Source of the DNA: Cladorhizidae sp. MBARI D1340-BT2
Taxonomy: Eukaryota > Porifera > Demospongiae > Poecilosclerida > Cladorhizidae
Direction: 5' to 3'
NCBI GenBank assembly: GCA_028752905.1
Contig: JAQNBH010000011.1
Location: 2,951,303-3,015,302, forward strand
DNA length: 64,000 nt
Positions 10,887 to 22,099 of this stretch are shown here, piece after piece. The translations under genes and the position numbers were made by a program. Within the stretch, counting starts at the first letter, position 1. Every line of letters begins with the position of its first letter. A model generated the notes under the pieces. The model saw only the letters and a program-made list of their open reading frames with translations, ran no database searches and was not told the DNA's origin.

Positions 10887-11720
10887 TGGGACCCTCTCCA
10901 CCCACCTCTAATAAGATCCTGTTCTCCCACCACAAGTGAGATCCACCTTTAGTGAGATCTTCTTCACCTGATCCTCTGCACTTATCTACCTCTAATTGGA
11001 CTTCACACCATTCACCCATCTCTGATTTGAAGTGCATACTAATTAACACCCTCAGGCTCAGTTTCTTCTCTGAGGCTGTAAGTGGTCACTAAGTGACAGA
11101 CTATTATCGTTAGATAATTATAATCAACTCTGTATGTATGTACATACTATGTTTATTTATTGGTCATGGATTCCAGACAAAATGTACTCATTTATTTTTT
11201 TTACAAAGTACATGATTGTGGTTCTATATAAATGCACTTGTGTGTGTTGAAATCTGCTCTATTTAATGGCGACGGAGAATATCGAATCAAAACATTCATG
11301 ATTTGGTCATTATAATATATAATTAATATTATAATTAATTATAATATATAATTAACAATACAAAAATGTGTGGGGGGGGGAATGAATTACGAATGTGCTC
11401 CCCAAATATTTAATTGTTCTTTCCCTTTCAGAAGCCTCATGTTGGTGTGCATTATTTTTAAATGAACAGGGTCCTCTAAATGTTTGTGGTCTACATTTTT
11501 TTAAATTTTATACGCACCTCGCGGTGATTGGAACGGTCGAGCAGTTCACTAGAGCTAGACGAGCAGTTTACTAGAGCTGGACGAGATGTTTACAGGGTTC
11601 TGGTGATAGTCGTTTCTGGCCGACTCAGGGCAGATGTCTGTGTGGTGGACTCGACATGCAAAGAGTGTGAGCTGCCTGTCCTCGTCTACAATATCTTCAC
11701 AGAATCACCTCGTCTACTAG
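10887..11720 (+). other. 3' flank of the kinase exon; AT-rich unique DNA
   Basis: Begins with a few imperfect repeats of ccacctctaat just after the stop, then AT-rich DNA with an interrupted palindromic AT tract at about 11311-11358. I found no clear AATAAA signal. This is probably 3' UTR followed by intergenic DNA. Confidence 0.45.
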
Positions 11721-11790
11721 ACACGTGCCTGGTTATATAGACACATGCCTGGTTATATAGACACATGCCTGACACATGCCTGGTTATATT
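11721..11790. repeat. 20-bp repeat, about three copies
   Basis: Copies of acacatgcctggttatatag in tandem; the last is partial. Confidence 0.85.
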
Positions 11791-11830
11791 TATGCATAGA
11801 TATGCATACTGTATTTATGCACACAAGGAT

Positions 11831-13055
11831 GACTAGGGTGAACATCTCCCCGGTGGGACTAGGGTGAACATCTCCCTGGTGTTGGCCAGTGGGACTAGGG
11901 TGAAGATCTCTCTCTGGTATTGGTAGGGTGAAGATCTCCCTCTGGTGTTGGTCAGTGGGACTAGGGTGAAGATCTCCCTCTGGTATTGGTCAGTGGGACT
12001 AGGGTGAAGATCTCCCTCTGGTATTGGCCAATGGGACTAGGGTGAAGATCTTCCTCTGGTATTGGCCAATGGGAACTAGCGTGAAGATCTCCCTCTGGTA
12101 TTGGTCAGTGGGACTAGGATGAAGATCTCTCTCTCTGGTAAATTGACCAGTGGGACTAGGGTGAAGATCTCCCTCTGGTATTGGCCAGTGGGACTAGGGT
12201 GAAGATCTCCCTCTGGTGTATATATTGGTCAGTGGGACTAGGGTGAAGATCTCTCTCTGGTATTGGCCAGTGGGACTAGGGTGAAGATCTCCCTCTGGTA
12301 TTGGCCAGTGGGACTAGGGTGAAGATCTCCCTCTGGTATTGGCCAGTGGGACTAGGGTGAAGATCTCCCTCTGGTGTATTGATCAGTGGGACTAGGGTGA
12401 AGATCTCCCTCTGGTATTGGTCAGTGGGACTAGGGTGAAGATCTCCCTCTGGTATTGGCCAGTGGGACTAGGGTGAAGATCTCCCTCTGGTATTGGCCAA
12501 TGGGAACTAGGGTGAAGATCTTCCTCTGGTATTGGCCAATGGGAACTAGCGTGAAGATCTCCCTCTGGTATTGGTCAGTGGGACTAGGATGAAGATCTCT
12601 CTCTGGTAAATTGACCAGTGGGACTAGGGTGAAGATCTCCCTCTGGTATTGGCCAGTGGGACTAGGGTGAAGATCTCCCTCTGGTGTATATATTGGTCAG
12701 TGGGACTAGGGTGAAGATCTCTCTCTGGTATTGGCCAGTGGGACTAGGGTGAAGATCTCCCTCTGGTATTGGCCAGTGGGACTAGGGTGAAGATCTCCCT
12801 CTGGTGTATTGGTCAGTGGGACTAGGGTGAAGATCTCCCTCTGGTATTGGTCAGTGGGACTAGGGTGAAGATCTCCCTCTGGTATTGGCCAGTGGGACTA
12901 GGGTGAAGATCTCCCTCTGGTATTGGCCAGTGGGACTAGGGTGAAGATCTCCCTCTGGTATTGGTCAGTTGGACTAGGGTGAAGATCTCCCTCTGGTATT
13001 GGTCAGTTGGACTAGGGTGAAGATCTCCCTCTGGTATTGGTCAGTGGGACAAGGG
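11831..13055. repeat. 38-bp minisatellite
   Basis: About 32 units with period 38, each containing gggactagggtgaagatctc followed by cctctggtattggcc. Variants tggtcagtg, a few tatata insertions and short units occur. A block spanning roughly 12060-12240 reappears near 12530-12710 with the same order of variants, so part of the array was duplicated as a block. Confidence 0.93.
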
Positions 13056-14841
13056 CGAACATCTCGGGTGTTTGCCGATATGGTTTTCAGATACGACTGC
13101 TAGTCACACGCACGTGGAGTTGGAAGGGGGCCAAGGCTGATCAGGATTCTGTTGACTGCTTCCCAAACATGTCTCTGTCTGTACATGCATGTACATGGAT
13201 TAAGGGAGAGAGTGATCTGAAGACAGAAACAACGATTGCGCGAGCTTGTCTTCGCTCCTTACTCTAGGGGACACCATCACCGTGACTGTTCTGGCTCTTT
13301 CATGATAAACAAAATGTTCTTCCTTGATTCAGTACGGGACATGTCGAGATGGGACGCCCCTGAGGGGTTGGTTGGAGAAACTGATTCACTGCAGGGGCTA
13401 GACAATCTCGCATTCTGCTGGTTTGGTAAACAAAAAGATACTAGGGCGGGGGGGGATCCTTGCTCCCTCTGCCTATCCCAAGGGTATGGCCTGTGGTTGG
13501 CAACTATTTACTGTTAAATAGATGTAATGTATATCAATACAGTATAAGGTTGTTCTTGATGGTGGAAGGAATGGCAATTGCTGCAGATCTTTAAGGAATT
13601 TATGCGAGAGGCAATTATTGCTGGATCTGACTGCAAGATTCGGCTTCGAGTTGTTGTGGGCGGAGCACAATATCTTCACCCACTCTCAGGCCCATCATTT
13701 GCATGATCTATAGTCTTGCGAGCCAGACTCCTTATGAATTCTTTACGGCAAATCGGTAAATTATCTAGCTCGCAAAGACTACGTTTGACCTAGGCCTTTC
13801 TTTAGGAAGACAAAGAAATGACGAACCGGAAACTACACCTGCTTGAAACTGAAAGGATATCATTCGTAGCTGAAACTCATTAGGGTGGAAAGTAGCAATA
13901 TTTACATGCAGCAACAATTGTGAAAATAAAATGGCAGATGGTGTTTTGAACATCTTTTCCCAGGTAGACTTGCTGTTAGGTTAATGCAACATCTCCTGTG
14001 TCCGTCCCAGTGTAGAAATACACGGTCAGAATGTTTGGCTTCAAAATTGTGGCTGTGCATAAAAGACCACGCATCTAGCGGAGGACCAATTGAGAGGAAC
14101 GAGGTTCCCCCCCCTCCTACCTAAATGATGAAATTTCGTACTCAGTTTCTTGCTGCCTGGCTCTAGAGATCTGTTGTCAACTAGACGAGAATCGTGCTGT
14201 TGTTGACTGAAGTCGCACTAGAGTTTTCCTTCTTTCACCCTAAGTTGTATGTGATATATTTCTCCTCTTTTTTGGTGGCTTAGTAATTTTGAGATGACTA
14301 ATAAGAAGTAGTGGACTGGAAACTGGAACTGCTTAAAGATGTGCGGATGAGTAGTTGGTGTCAATAAGTTGTTAAAAATAATAATTTAAAAAAATTATCA
14401 TCGAGAGGTAATGTACGTTAAATAATGTACGTTAAATCGTTAAATAAGGAGATAATGATAATTTTAATAAAAAAACGTTTTTACTGGCTACTCATTGCAG
14501 CAGAGGACTTGGTGTGAGAGTCACATGATCTGATTGTGGCTACTCTGCTTTCACGTAGAGGGTTCGATCGATGGCTGCCTCTTCAATCTGAGGATGGTCA
14601 GGTCGGTTGGCCGATGAATGTGAGCTCCTAAGGACATAACGGATGAGTGGAGAAGGAAGACGCTGAGCCCGCAGCAGATCCAGTTCATTGTTTGCTAGAA
14701 TTTATTGTACTTTGCAGCAATCATGGAGGCCAACTTCCTGTAAACAACTTGGGCAGTTGCACCCATGCCCCAGAAGACAAAAGGATCCACGTTCCCCACC
14801 TCCCTGATTATAGGCTGTTGCTTATCAAGCTTGTGTCTCCT
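13056..14841. other. unique DNA, no gene recognised
   Basis: Non-repetitive, with moderate base composition and short open frames (up to 93 codons at 13236-13517) that show no motif I know. A frame at 14647-14880 (+) has gene-like composition but neither a credible start nor splice sites. The B-box-like ggttcgatcgat near 14560 has no tRNA fold around it. Confidence 0.5.
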
Positions 14842-15250
14842 TCAGCAAGTGGAAAGAGAGAGAGTGAGAGGAATGTGTGAATTAAATACTTGAACATCAA
14901 AGAATGCACTGTCAATCATTTCCCCAAAACCCTGTGCATAGATATCAAGATTGCTCCATTTTAAGCATTCGCCATTCTGAGGTTTGTTCTCTCCTTGGTG
15001 ATGGGTTGTGATATCTCTCACTTCGTTGTGGCGGAAGGTGGGATGACTACCATGGGGACAACTCGGTGCATGCATGCTACACACTAAAGGTGCCATTGCG
15101 TACTCATTGATTAAGGTAATACTGGAGGTCGATCTATAAAGAAGACAGAGCATCACGAAATGCTCTCTTGTGTAGAGCAAAGCCGTGTTCAGTGATTTGG
15201 TAAGGCACTCGGCCATGTGGAGGCTCTTTTCAGGAAATCTCAACTGGCTT
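14842..15250 (-). pseudogene. C-terminal fragment of an invertebrate retroelement polyprotein
   Basis: On the minus strand, an open stretch encodes a region resembling the part that follows the reverse transcriptase in a large group of invertebrate retroelements. A Cys/His segment (HAPSCPHG) leads into PTFRHNEVRDITT, and further on LDIYAQGF precedes SAFFDVQVFNSHIP. These correspond to the family patterns RHNE.RD and LD..A.GF followed by FFDVRVFNP. The upstream part of the polyprotein is missing and an in-frame stop lies about 50 bases before the open stretch, so this is a dead fragment. I base the assignment on remembered family patterns and could not run a search. Confidence 0.55.
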
Positions 15251-15785
15251 TCAGAAGTGTGATCGGTAGTGTTTCACATGGTAATTAGCAATTAAAGCGA
15301 ACCCTCACAGGTGAGTCGGACGGAAAACTTGGTATTGCCTGCTGATGTAGTTTCTCTACAATGTTTTTTTTATATTACAATTTTGTGGTAAAGGATGAAT
15401 AAGTTAGAAGAGGCCATCCAGTGTAGCAGGGCATGAGGGTTGGCACCTAAACCAGAGGGAAGCGTTCCCTCTCCACTGGGAGATGGCGAGTCTCAGAAAA
15501 AGGTCACGTTCACCCGTTAAAAAAATTAGGACCAGAACACACCCATCTTAAATAATGCAGAATATGGTACGAGATTCTTAGAGGAACTGCTCGGAAAAGT
15601 GAGAATGGCACTGCTTATGCAGAAATGGGAACTAGGTTAAAAAGAAGCTAACATGGTTCAATACCCAGTGGGTTTACTCTGGAAGCCACAGCTATGAATG
15701 TAAATTGGTACTGATATCTGAAAATAATTATTTAAAACCTGAACAGATTGTGGTAAAATGATAAAGTAACAAGCAGTCGTAGAGG

Positions 15786-15902
15786 TACGACAATGTTGTA
15801 AGCCATCAAATTTGGGAAGAAGACTGCGTGCATTAAAATAGAATACGACAATGTTGTAAGCCATCAAATTTGGGAAGAAGACTGCGTGCATTACAATAGA
15901 AT
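15786..15902. repeat. 58-bp direct duplication
   Basis: Two adjacent copies start tacgacaatgttgtaagcc at 15786 and 15844 and are nearly identical (one a/c difference near the end). Confidence 0.92.
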
Positions 15903-17281
15903 ACCTTTAGGTCATTTGTGTTTGATTTGGATACTGCCGCCCAGTAACTGGGAGAGGACAGGAGGTGTGGCACTAGGAGAGATGAAAGTAGACCTAGAAG
16001 AGGTAAGGTTTGGTGAGAATGAGCAGCGAGGTGCGGAAGGCTGATGGGAGGGAGGTGATTGGGGTGGTTGGAGAGGGAGTGGGAGGTGTTTTGTGGAGGG
16101 CTCCGGTGGCTAGAGACTTTGAGGGGAGTAGCCTTGGTTGAGGTCTAGTAGTGGCTGATATATAACATAATCCAAGCAACTAATTTACAGATCAGTGACT
16201 AGTGTTCAGCTTGTAGGGCAGGACAATGGCTAGAGCAATGTCTATACTGTTTTTGTTTTTTATAACCGCTCTAGGTTGCATTTCGCTCGACACCCAATGA
16301 TCATTACTAGCATGTAATTTTGTGCTACATTTAGACGCATGCGCAGTTATATTTAAACTGCTGACGTTAACCGTTTTAGCTAAAGATGCGTCTACTTGGA
16401 GCTCCTTGGGCTTGCACATGTTTCGTATTAAAAATTACAGAATTATATTATCTGAACCTTTTTAGCACTAGCTTAAAGCTACAACCAGACCAAGTCTGGG
16501 GCTATCTCACAAGATCTCAAAGCCTTACAAGGGAAAGGATAAGTGATAGGACAGTGTGAAAATCTGATAACTTGTATATGGTGTGGTGTTAAAAGCTTAA
16601 TATTCCTTACCAGTAATGAGAAAAATTGATGGAGCTCACACTTAGTTAAAGGTTCTCACACTTTTTGTGGCATTTCTCTCGTTCATAATGAGCTCACAAA
16701 TATCAGCTCTATATTAATTTTAATATTTTGATCCATAGCCTCTCCCACTGCTTGGTACATCTGATTGTTACAGTGCTAGAGTTCTGTATTCCTGAACCAT
16801 AAACTGTAGGATAAGTAGTTAACACAATCAACAGTCAAATGCTTAGCCATACTGTGCAAAAAGATGATCGTTTGAAGTCATATTGTCAGCTCTAGAAAAG
16901 TGAACATTACACCAGAGCTTTTAGTTCCAATTTCTCAAATGTCAATTTGGACCCAGAACCCCCCATCACCAGACCAATACCGAGAATATTTGCTTGATTG
17001 AGAAACCTCAAAATGGTGTGAATGTTTGACAGGCATCATCAGGTGTCTAATGTTTGGCATCAAACCATCTCAGCTGCTATCCATAGAAATATTTTATTAG
17101 CACATGGCAGTACAGAATATTAATTGTATTTTATGCCAATAACTCACACGAAAGAAACTGTGCAAGTTTCTTTTCTTATCAAATTTCTGCACTTCAAACA
17201 TTGGCTTATCTGGCTAGAACAATGTCAGATATTTCTTAAAACAGGAGGGTAGAAAATAATGGCTTAAAAATTTAGTACAAG

Positions 17282-17420
17282 TACAAGCAAGATGTTTTTG
17301 TTATAATAATAATAATGATGGAGATGTGGTGGTGGTGGTGATGATGATGATGCCGACGGTGGCGACGACGACGACAATAATAATAATATATAAAAATTAA
17401 AACAAGAACAACAATAATGA
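17282..17420. repeat. triplet microsatellite cluster
   Basis: Runs of aat, ggt, gat and gac triplets follow each other and merge into one imperfect trinucleotide tract. Confidence 0.8.
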
Positions 17421-17460
17421 TATACTCTCAATGAACTCTCAGTTGATATAATAACATTAA

Positions 17461-17705
17461 AATCACCTTCTCATCAATTTTTATTCACTCTACGTTTCTA
17501 CTAGATGCTCTAGTCTGTCTTCATCCGTCCTAATGCTGCTCGGGAAAGTGAGAATGGCACTACTTATGCAGAAATGGGAACTAGGTTATAAAGAAGCCAA
17601 CATGGTTCAATTACCCGTGATGTTTCGACTAGATGCTTAAGACTTGAGCATCTAGTCGAAACGTAGAGTGAATAAAAATTGAAGTTGATTATTGAGAAGG
17701 TGATT
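17461..17705. mobile_element. inverted-repeat (MITE-like) element flanked by TTAA
   Basis: The left arm begins aatcaccttctcatcaattt and runs to about 17512. The right arm (about 17648-17705) is its inverted copy with a small indel. TTAA flanks both outer ends (17457-17460 and 17706-17709), as with TTAA-targeting transposons. TTAA is itself palindromic, so it could equally be the outermost part of the arms. The right arm also contains a 14-bp hairpin (ttcgactagatgct and its complement) followed by cgtagagtgaataaa. The interior matches 15587-15672. No coding capacity. Confidence 0.55.
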
Positions 17706-17709
17706 TTAA

Positions 17710-20700
17710 ATAATGATAAAATTTAAAATCAGTCATAGACCCCAGCACTGCAGCTGCGTTCTATGCTGCATGTCGACCGAAATTCTCTGGAGCAGGTAAG
17801 GGAAGGGAATACCCTCTCCTCTTACATTCCTCCTTGATTGTTGCTCCCATCCCCCGAGAAAGGTCATGGTCCCTCTGCCAAACACCCTTGAAGTATCTAT
17901 CCCAAGGGGGACAAAATGGAGAGTGTCTGAGTTTGGGGCTTCAAGCACCCGGATCTGTCAGCAACTGCACCAGGTTCACCACACAGAAGATCACCACAAT
18001 ATGTGGAGGCAAAAGTGTCCAGGCAGGTAGCATTCAAGACCAGAACCTTTGTGGCATCACAGTCACTCCATCAGGATGCTGCCAATCATGACGGTCCAAG
18101 CCAGCTGGTTCCAGATGTGGGGGGGGCCTTTTTGATAACGTCATTGAGGCAGGATGTCTGGAGTGGTAACCCCTGATGAGACTCTTCCTGCAGTGTAGTC
18201 CATGTTATTAAAAATATATATATTTGAACACCTCCAAGATTTCTTGGAACATCCCTAATTTCTGATGTGTAAAAAAGGGGTGGACCAAGAAAATAATTTC
18301 GGCATCCCAAACCTCCCCCCCCCCTCTCCTCACCCTGGCTATATGTGACAACCTATTTTGTGTGTACATGCAATAAGTACCAAAGAAATGACATTTTTGG
18401 ACCAAAAGGAATATAGAAATATTGACTTCAAGATAATGGAAAATTTATCACTCTTTAGATTAAGAAACATTAAGTTAAGAAACATTACATTAAGTTAATA
18501 ATCAAGGCTGATAAGTTGGTTCTAGCAATGTGAGAAAGCTTGAGCGGTTAATGCATGGAATGATCAAGGACAGGTGGAGCATGGCTACACACATGCATGA
18601 CTCTACATGTCCACAAGATGAAAAATGACTATTCCCATAGCAAGCATTCCAGTACAAAATTAAGCAACTTTTTTAAAGTCTGACAAAAAATATTTTAATG
18701 AAAAAAAGGGAGGGGGGGGGAGGAGCTTTAACACTCAAAGTTACTCATTACCTGTTGAAACATTCTGTCGAGCCATTTTAATGACTTGGTTTTTTAAATG
18801 CCTTGAAGGCAACTCGACTTCTGCAGTGTTGCCAACTTCCTTTTTTTGAGTGCTTCACATCGTGTTGCAAGGTGAAAATCACATATCAAGAGTGCTAATT
18901 TGTCAACATGGTAGAAATATGGTGATAGACTGTAATTGTAATATATCCCCTACAACACCACATTCCTGCCTTTCAAGTCTCGCATCTTATATTCGACGCA
19001 TATTTGGGCTACTCTCCTCCTACGGTGTACCCCAGGCTCTTGTTTCCATTCAATCATGTCTCCAAATATATATATATATAGAAAAGTACTGCAGTACTTT
19101 TCTATATTCAATAGCTCTGCCTTAACACAGCATTGAGCACTATTTGTAGCTTTCATCGGCAAACTACCTTCTAAGTATATATATATATATATGATACTGT
19201 GAAGCAATTAAAAAAATTTAGTTATAATATTTAGCTGTTAGGACAACTAGCTTCCGCTGTTGAACTGGTCATACAAGCCTAGATCTTGATTACAATGTGA
19301 GCTTGTTATCCCATGCCGCACTTGAAGTGGAAAAAATATCGGCATCTCTAGATCCATAGATCCAAAGAATACAACTTTTTTTTACCTCTTCCGTGCTATA
19401 TAGTCCATATTCTTATTTTGATTCACTGCAGGCACAATAGCTGCAAAGCCGTTTAGCCAGCCAACTTGAATATTATGACTCCACCCACTTTAAGTGGTCT
19501 GTTCTGAGCATGGACAGAAGAAATAAATTTCTACAAGCCATACTTAATTAAGATGCAGAGCCTCTTTGAAGGTGAATGCAAATTGGTACTGGTACTGTTG
19601 ATAGTCTGACACCAACTTTGCCTAATAAGGAGAAGTGAGAGAGGAATCAATGTAGATAATGGGTAGTGAAAGTTTATGAGCCACTAAAGCCTGCTGGTAG
19701 TAGCAGAAGCTATGATTAAATTCCATAATTTTATCCTACTGGCAATGAGTATTATTGTGGCTTGGCTTGGCTGAGTGGATGTTAATATTATCAGCTGAAC
19801 CCAACAAGCCATTCCTCTGTCTCACTCGTATATCCCTAAAACTCTCAGAGCACACTTGGCCAAACTCGTATTGATGATCCTGTTTGACAGCCATCGACAA
19901 CAAACAAATGCCAACTCATATTGACTGAGGGCATTGTAGCCAACTGGCTAACCAACTACACTAGACTAGGAAATTCCCTTGAATTTGAAATCCAATGATG
20001 CCCAAGTTGCTAATTTCAAGTTGCTCTTACTTCAACATATTTACATGCATACAATACATGCATACAATACATATGTAATATATACGATATATGTGGGGTC
20101 CATGTCTCTGCAGAAACATATTGTAACAATAACTGATGGTTGTATTATATTCAGAGCTAGATGTAACCACATAACTTGGGCTTGGTTGCCATGCCATAGG
20201 CCTAATTTACTTAGTAGGCTTCCATCCTCCCCCTCCCTCCCTCCCTCCACTCCCTTCCCTATTCCACCATCACCACCACCCAGAAAGGAATCAGGTATTG
20301 CCCACATTATTCTCTCTCTCTTCTAGACTGGCTGACCACTGTACTCATAGAGCAATGGTTTGAAACAGGATGGTTAGTAGATTACCAACTACACAGACAT
20401 GGAGAGGCCTTGATATTCTGCCTGGATAGAGGATTGTGTTTGATGTCGTGTTCATGACGAAGACTTAGCTTACGATCATCATATGGTTGTAAAATGGGAA
20501 GACGATGGCAATGATCTGGGCAGGGAAGTCCAGGCACTTGCATGCATGTCAGAGAAATGGTTTAATCATTGGTGAAGTAAGGCTTGCACTGGAATATGTT
20601 GTGATCAGTCAGTTAGGAAAATTGGATGTTTTCTTGAAGGCTAGAGTCTTCATGAATCTGTTTATGACAGGTCAAGTTTGCTCACAGTTTTAATAAGAAC

Positions 20701-21783
20701 AAATTTGACCCTCCAAGCCACTTGCTCAACCTCCAGCTTACTGATGTCCATATGCCACCCCCATACAAGCATTGAGCTCTTCACCATCTCTTTTGTTCAT
20801 TGAAATGATTGTTTATGGACTGCTTCAGTGCTGCCAAGCCCACCTAGTGTGCTCACAAAGGAGCAAGCAAGGCTTAAACACACCAGGAATCTTTATAAGA
20901 ACAAACACTCAAAAGCCCATTAACTATGCGAAGAGTTAATGAAGGACTATGTTACAGGTGAGTCGCTCACTGACAAGTAACACTCAATGGGTATATAACG
21001 TTGTTGGCTTCTTGCAACCCCAAACTTCTTGCACAGACAAGTGTTCCAATCATTGTTAGTGTGGGTTGCAGGATGACCGGGGGGGGGGGGGGGAAGACAA
21101 TATTCTGTCCCACCTGCAAGGAGTAGCACCACAAAACTGCTTAAGAGCACCCAAAAGCATGCCAAAGAACAGGCTAATGGTGGCACAGCAATACGAGTTC
21201 TTTTGATGGGACTGCTTCGCTCACAAATTATTGCATTCATGCTGGTGCAAACCATTATAATCGAATGAAAACACCGGTGAACTATATACCTATATATATA
21301 TCAGCATGCTCTAAAGGATGTCCTTGTATGCACAGAGCTGTTGCAGTTATTATCCTCTTCCATTGTTCTATCCCACTTTTCTCATACGGCCTATTCATTA
21401 AAAAATGTATGCAGTTATGGGAGTATATATGTTAGTGCAGAAGATTGCAGTTGCCTAGATCTAGTATGTATATTCCGAGGGTGTTTATCACTGCATCAGG
21501 ACATAATTTATACAAACATGTCAAGTATATTATACGGGCATTGTATCTAGCATACCTGGAGGATGACAGGACTTTGATGACTAGTATAATTGTTCCAACA
21601 CTCCCACGCCCATGATTAGCTAACCCTGCTTCATATCAATCAGCTCATATTTGCAGAGGAGTAGAAAACAACAGTTTCTCGGTAGTCACCTTAGTACTAG
21701 CCTTATTAGAAGCCTCAGTTTCATATCTAAAATTCGCATCTGAAATTTCATGTCTACTTCGTGAAGAACCGTGTTACTCAAGA
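17710..21783. other. mostly unique DNA, no gene recognised
   Basis: About 4 kb without tandem arrays apart from short AT and CT tracts. The open frames are short and unrecognised. One near 17733-18091 reads open on both strands, and one at 20947-21255 (-) has a hydrophobic stretch, but neither has motifs I can name. The tract just upstream of the Ig gene (21.3-21.8 kb) may hold promoter sequence. Confidence 0.45.
19076..19107. repeat. 32-bp perfect palindrome
   Basis: The sequence gaaaagtactgcagtacttt with its flanks is exactly self-complementary over 16 bp each side, centred on ctgcag, and is bounded on the left by a (ta)n tract. No spacer is present. Confidence 0.93.
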
Positions 21784-21852
21784 CCCAAACAGGAAATTAG
21801 TATTATGCTAATTACATCACCTGGCGCAAGTAAAACTAATTTCCCGTTTGGG
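21784..21852. promoter_or_regulatory. 17-bp inverted repeat upstream of the Ig gene
   Basis: cccaaacaggaaattag (21784-21800) and ctaatttcccgtttggg (21836-21852) are inverted copies with one mismatch, separated by 35 bp that include tatgctaattacatcacc. It lies about 185 bp before the start codon at 22036. It could be a regulatory hairpin or paired binding sites, or the ends of a tiny transposon relic. Function is inference. Confidence 0.4.
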
Positions 21853-22035
21853 CGGAACCATTATTTTTGCCCAGGTAGGAAAGGTCTAACCGAGGTCGAA
21901 ACTTAGCTGACAGGTTTATATTTGTAGCCGCCCTAGTAACTGTAAGTCGTGGAGACGAGTGAGGCATTCCCTTTTGGACAAACGATTTTATTGTAGCCAG
22001 GGCAATTGGATAAAACTGCACAGTTCCAGCTCGTC

Positions 22036-22099
22036 ATGGTTGGTGTGGAGGGCTGTTCCGTTCTACTGATGGTGATAACTCTGCAATTCTTGGACGCTG
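22036..22099 (+). CDS. Ig-like glycoprotein gene, exon 1: signal peptide
   Basis: ATG at 22036 in a good context (G at -3 and +4), with an in-frame stop upstream at 21994-21996. It encodes 21 residues plus one base. A short N-region is followed by the hydrophobic core CSVLLMVITLQFL and a small-residue end (LDA). The exon stops at a canonical donor (gtaagt at 22100) in phase 1, the phase of every downstream Ig exon. Joining it to 37279 gives LDA then GSGQ, a plausible signal-peptidase site. I infer that it is the first coding exon of the same gene because of strand, phase, leader-like sequence and absence of another candidate. The 15-kb first intron is unusual, and an intervening exon could have been missed. 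Confidence 0.6.

Larger units (their letters stand above)
15251..17456. other. unique DNA with dispersed-repeat fragments
   Basis: Contains a segment at about 15587-15672 that reappears, about 90% alike, at 17537-17620 inside the inverted-repeat element described separately. There is also a 58-bp direct duplication (15786-15902) and a short triplet microsatellite near 17330-17395. I see no convincing coding sequence. Confidence 0.5.

Noticed and set aside
14521..14590. B-box-like ggttcgatcgat suggesting a tRNA
   Set aside because: I could not form an acceptor stem or find a proper A box at the right distance.
16226..16300. Short + frame starting with a leader-like hydrophobic stretch
   Set aside because: It stops after 24 codons, has no convincing donor, and its first part looks like a stray unit of the 2-kb array.
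18160..18200. cctgatgag motif resembling a hammerhead core
   Set aside because: No matching gaaac strand and stem II nearby.
20947..21255. 102-codon minus-strand frame with a hydrophobic segment
   Set aside because: Interrupted in composition by a poly-G tract read as Pro, with no splice or start support.
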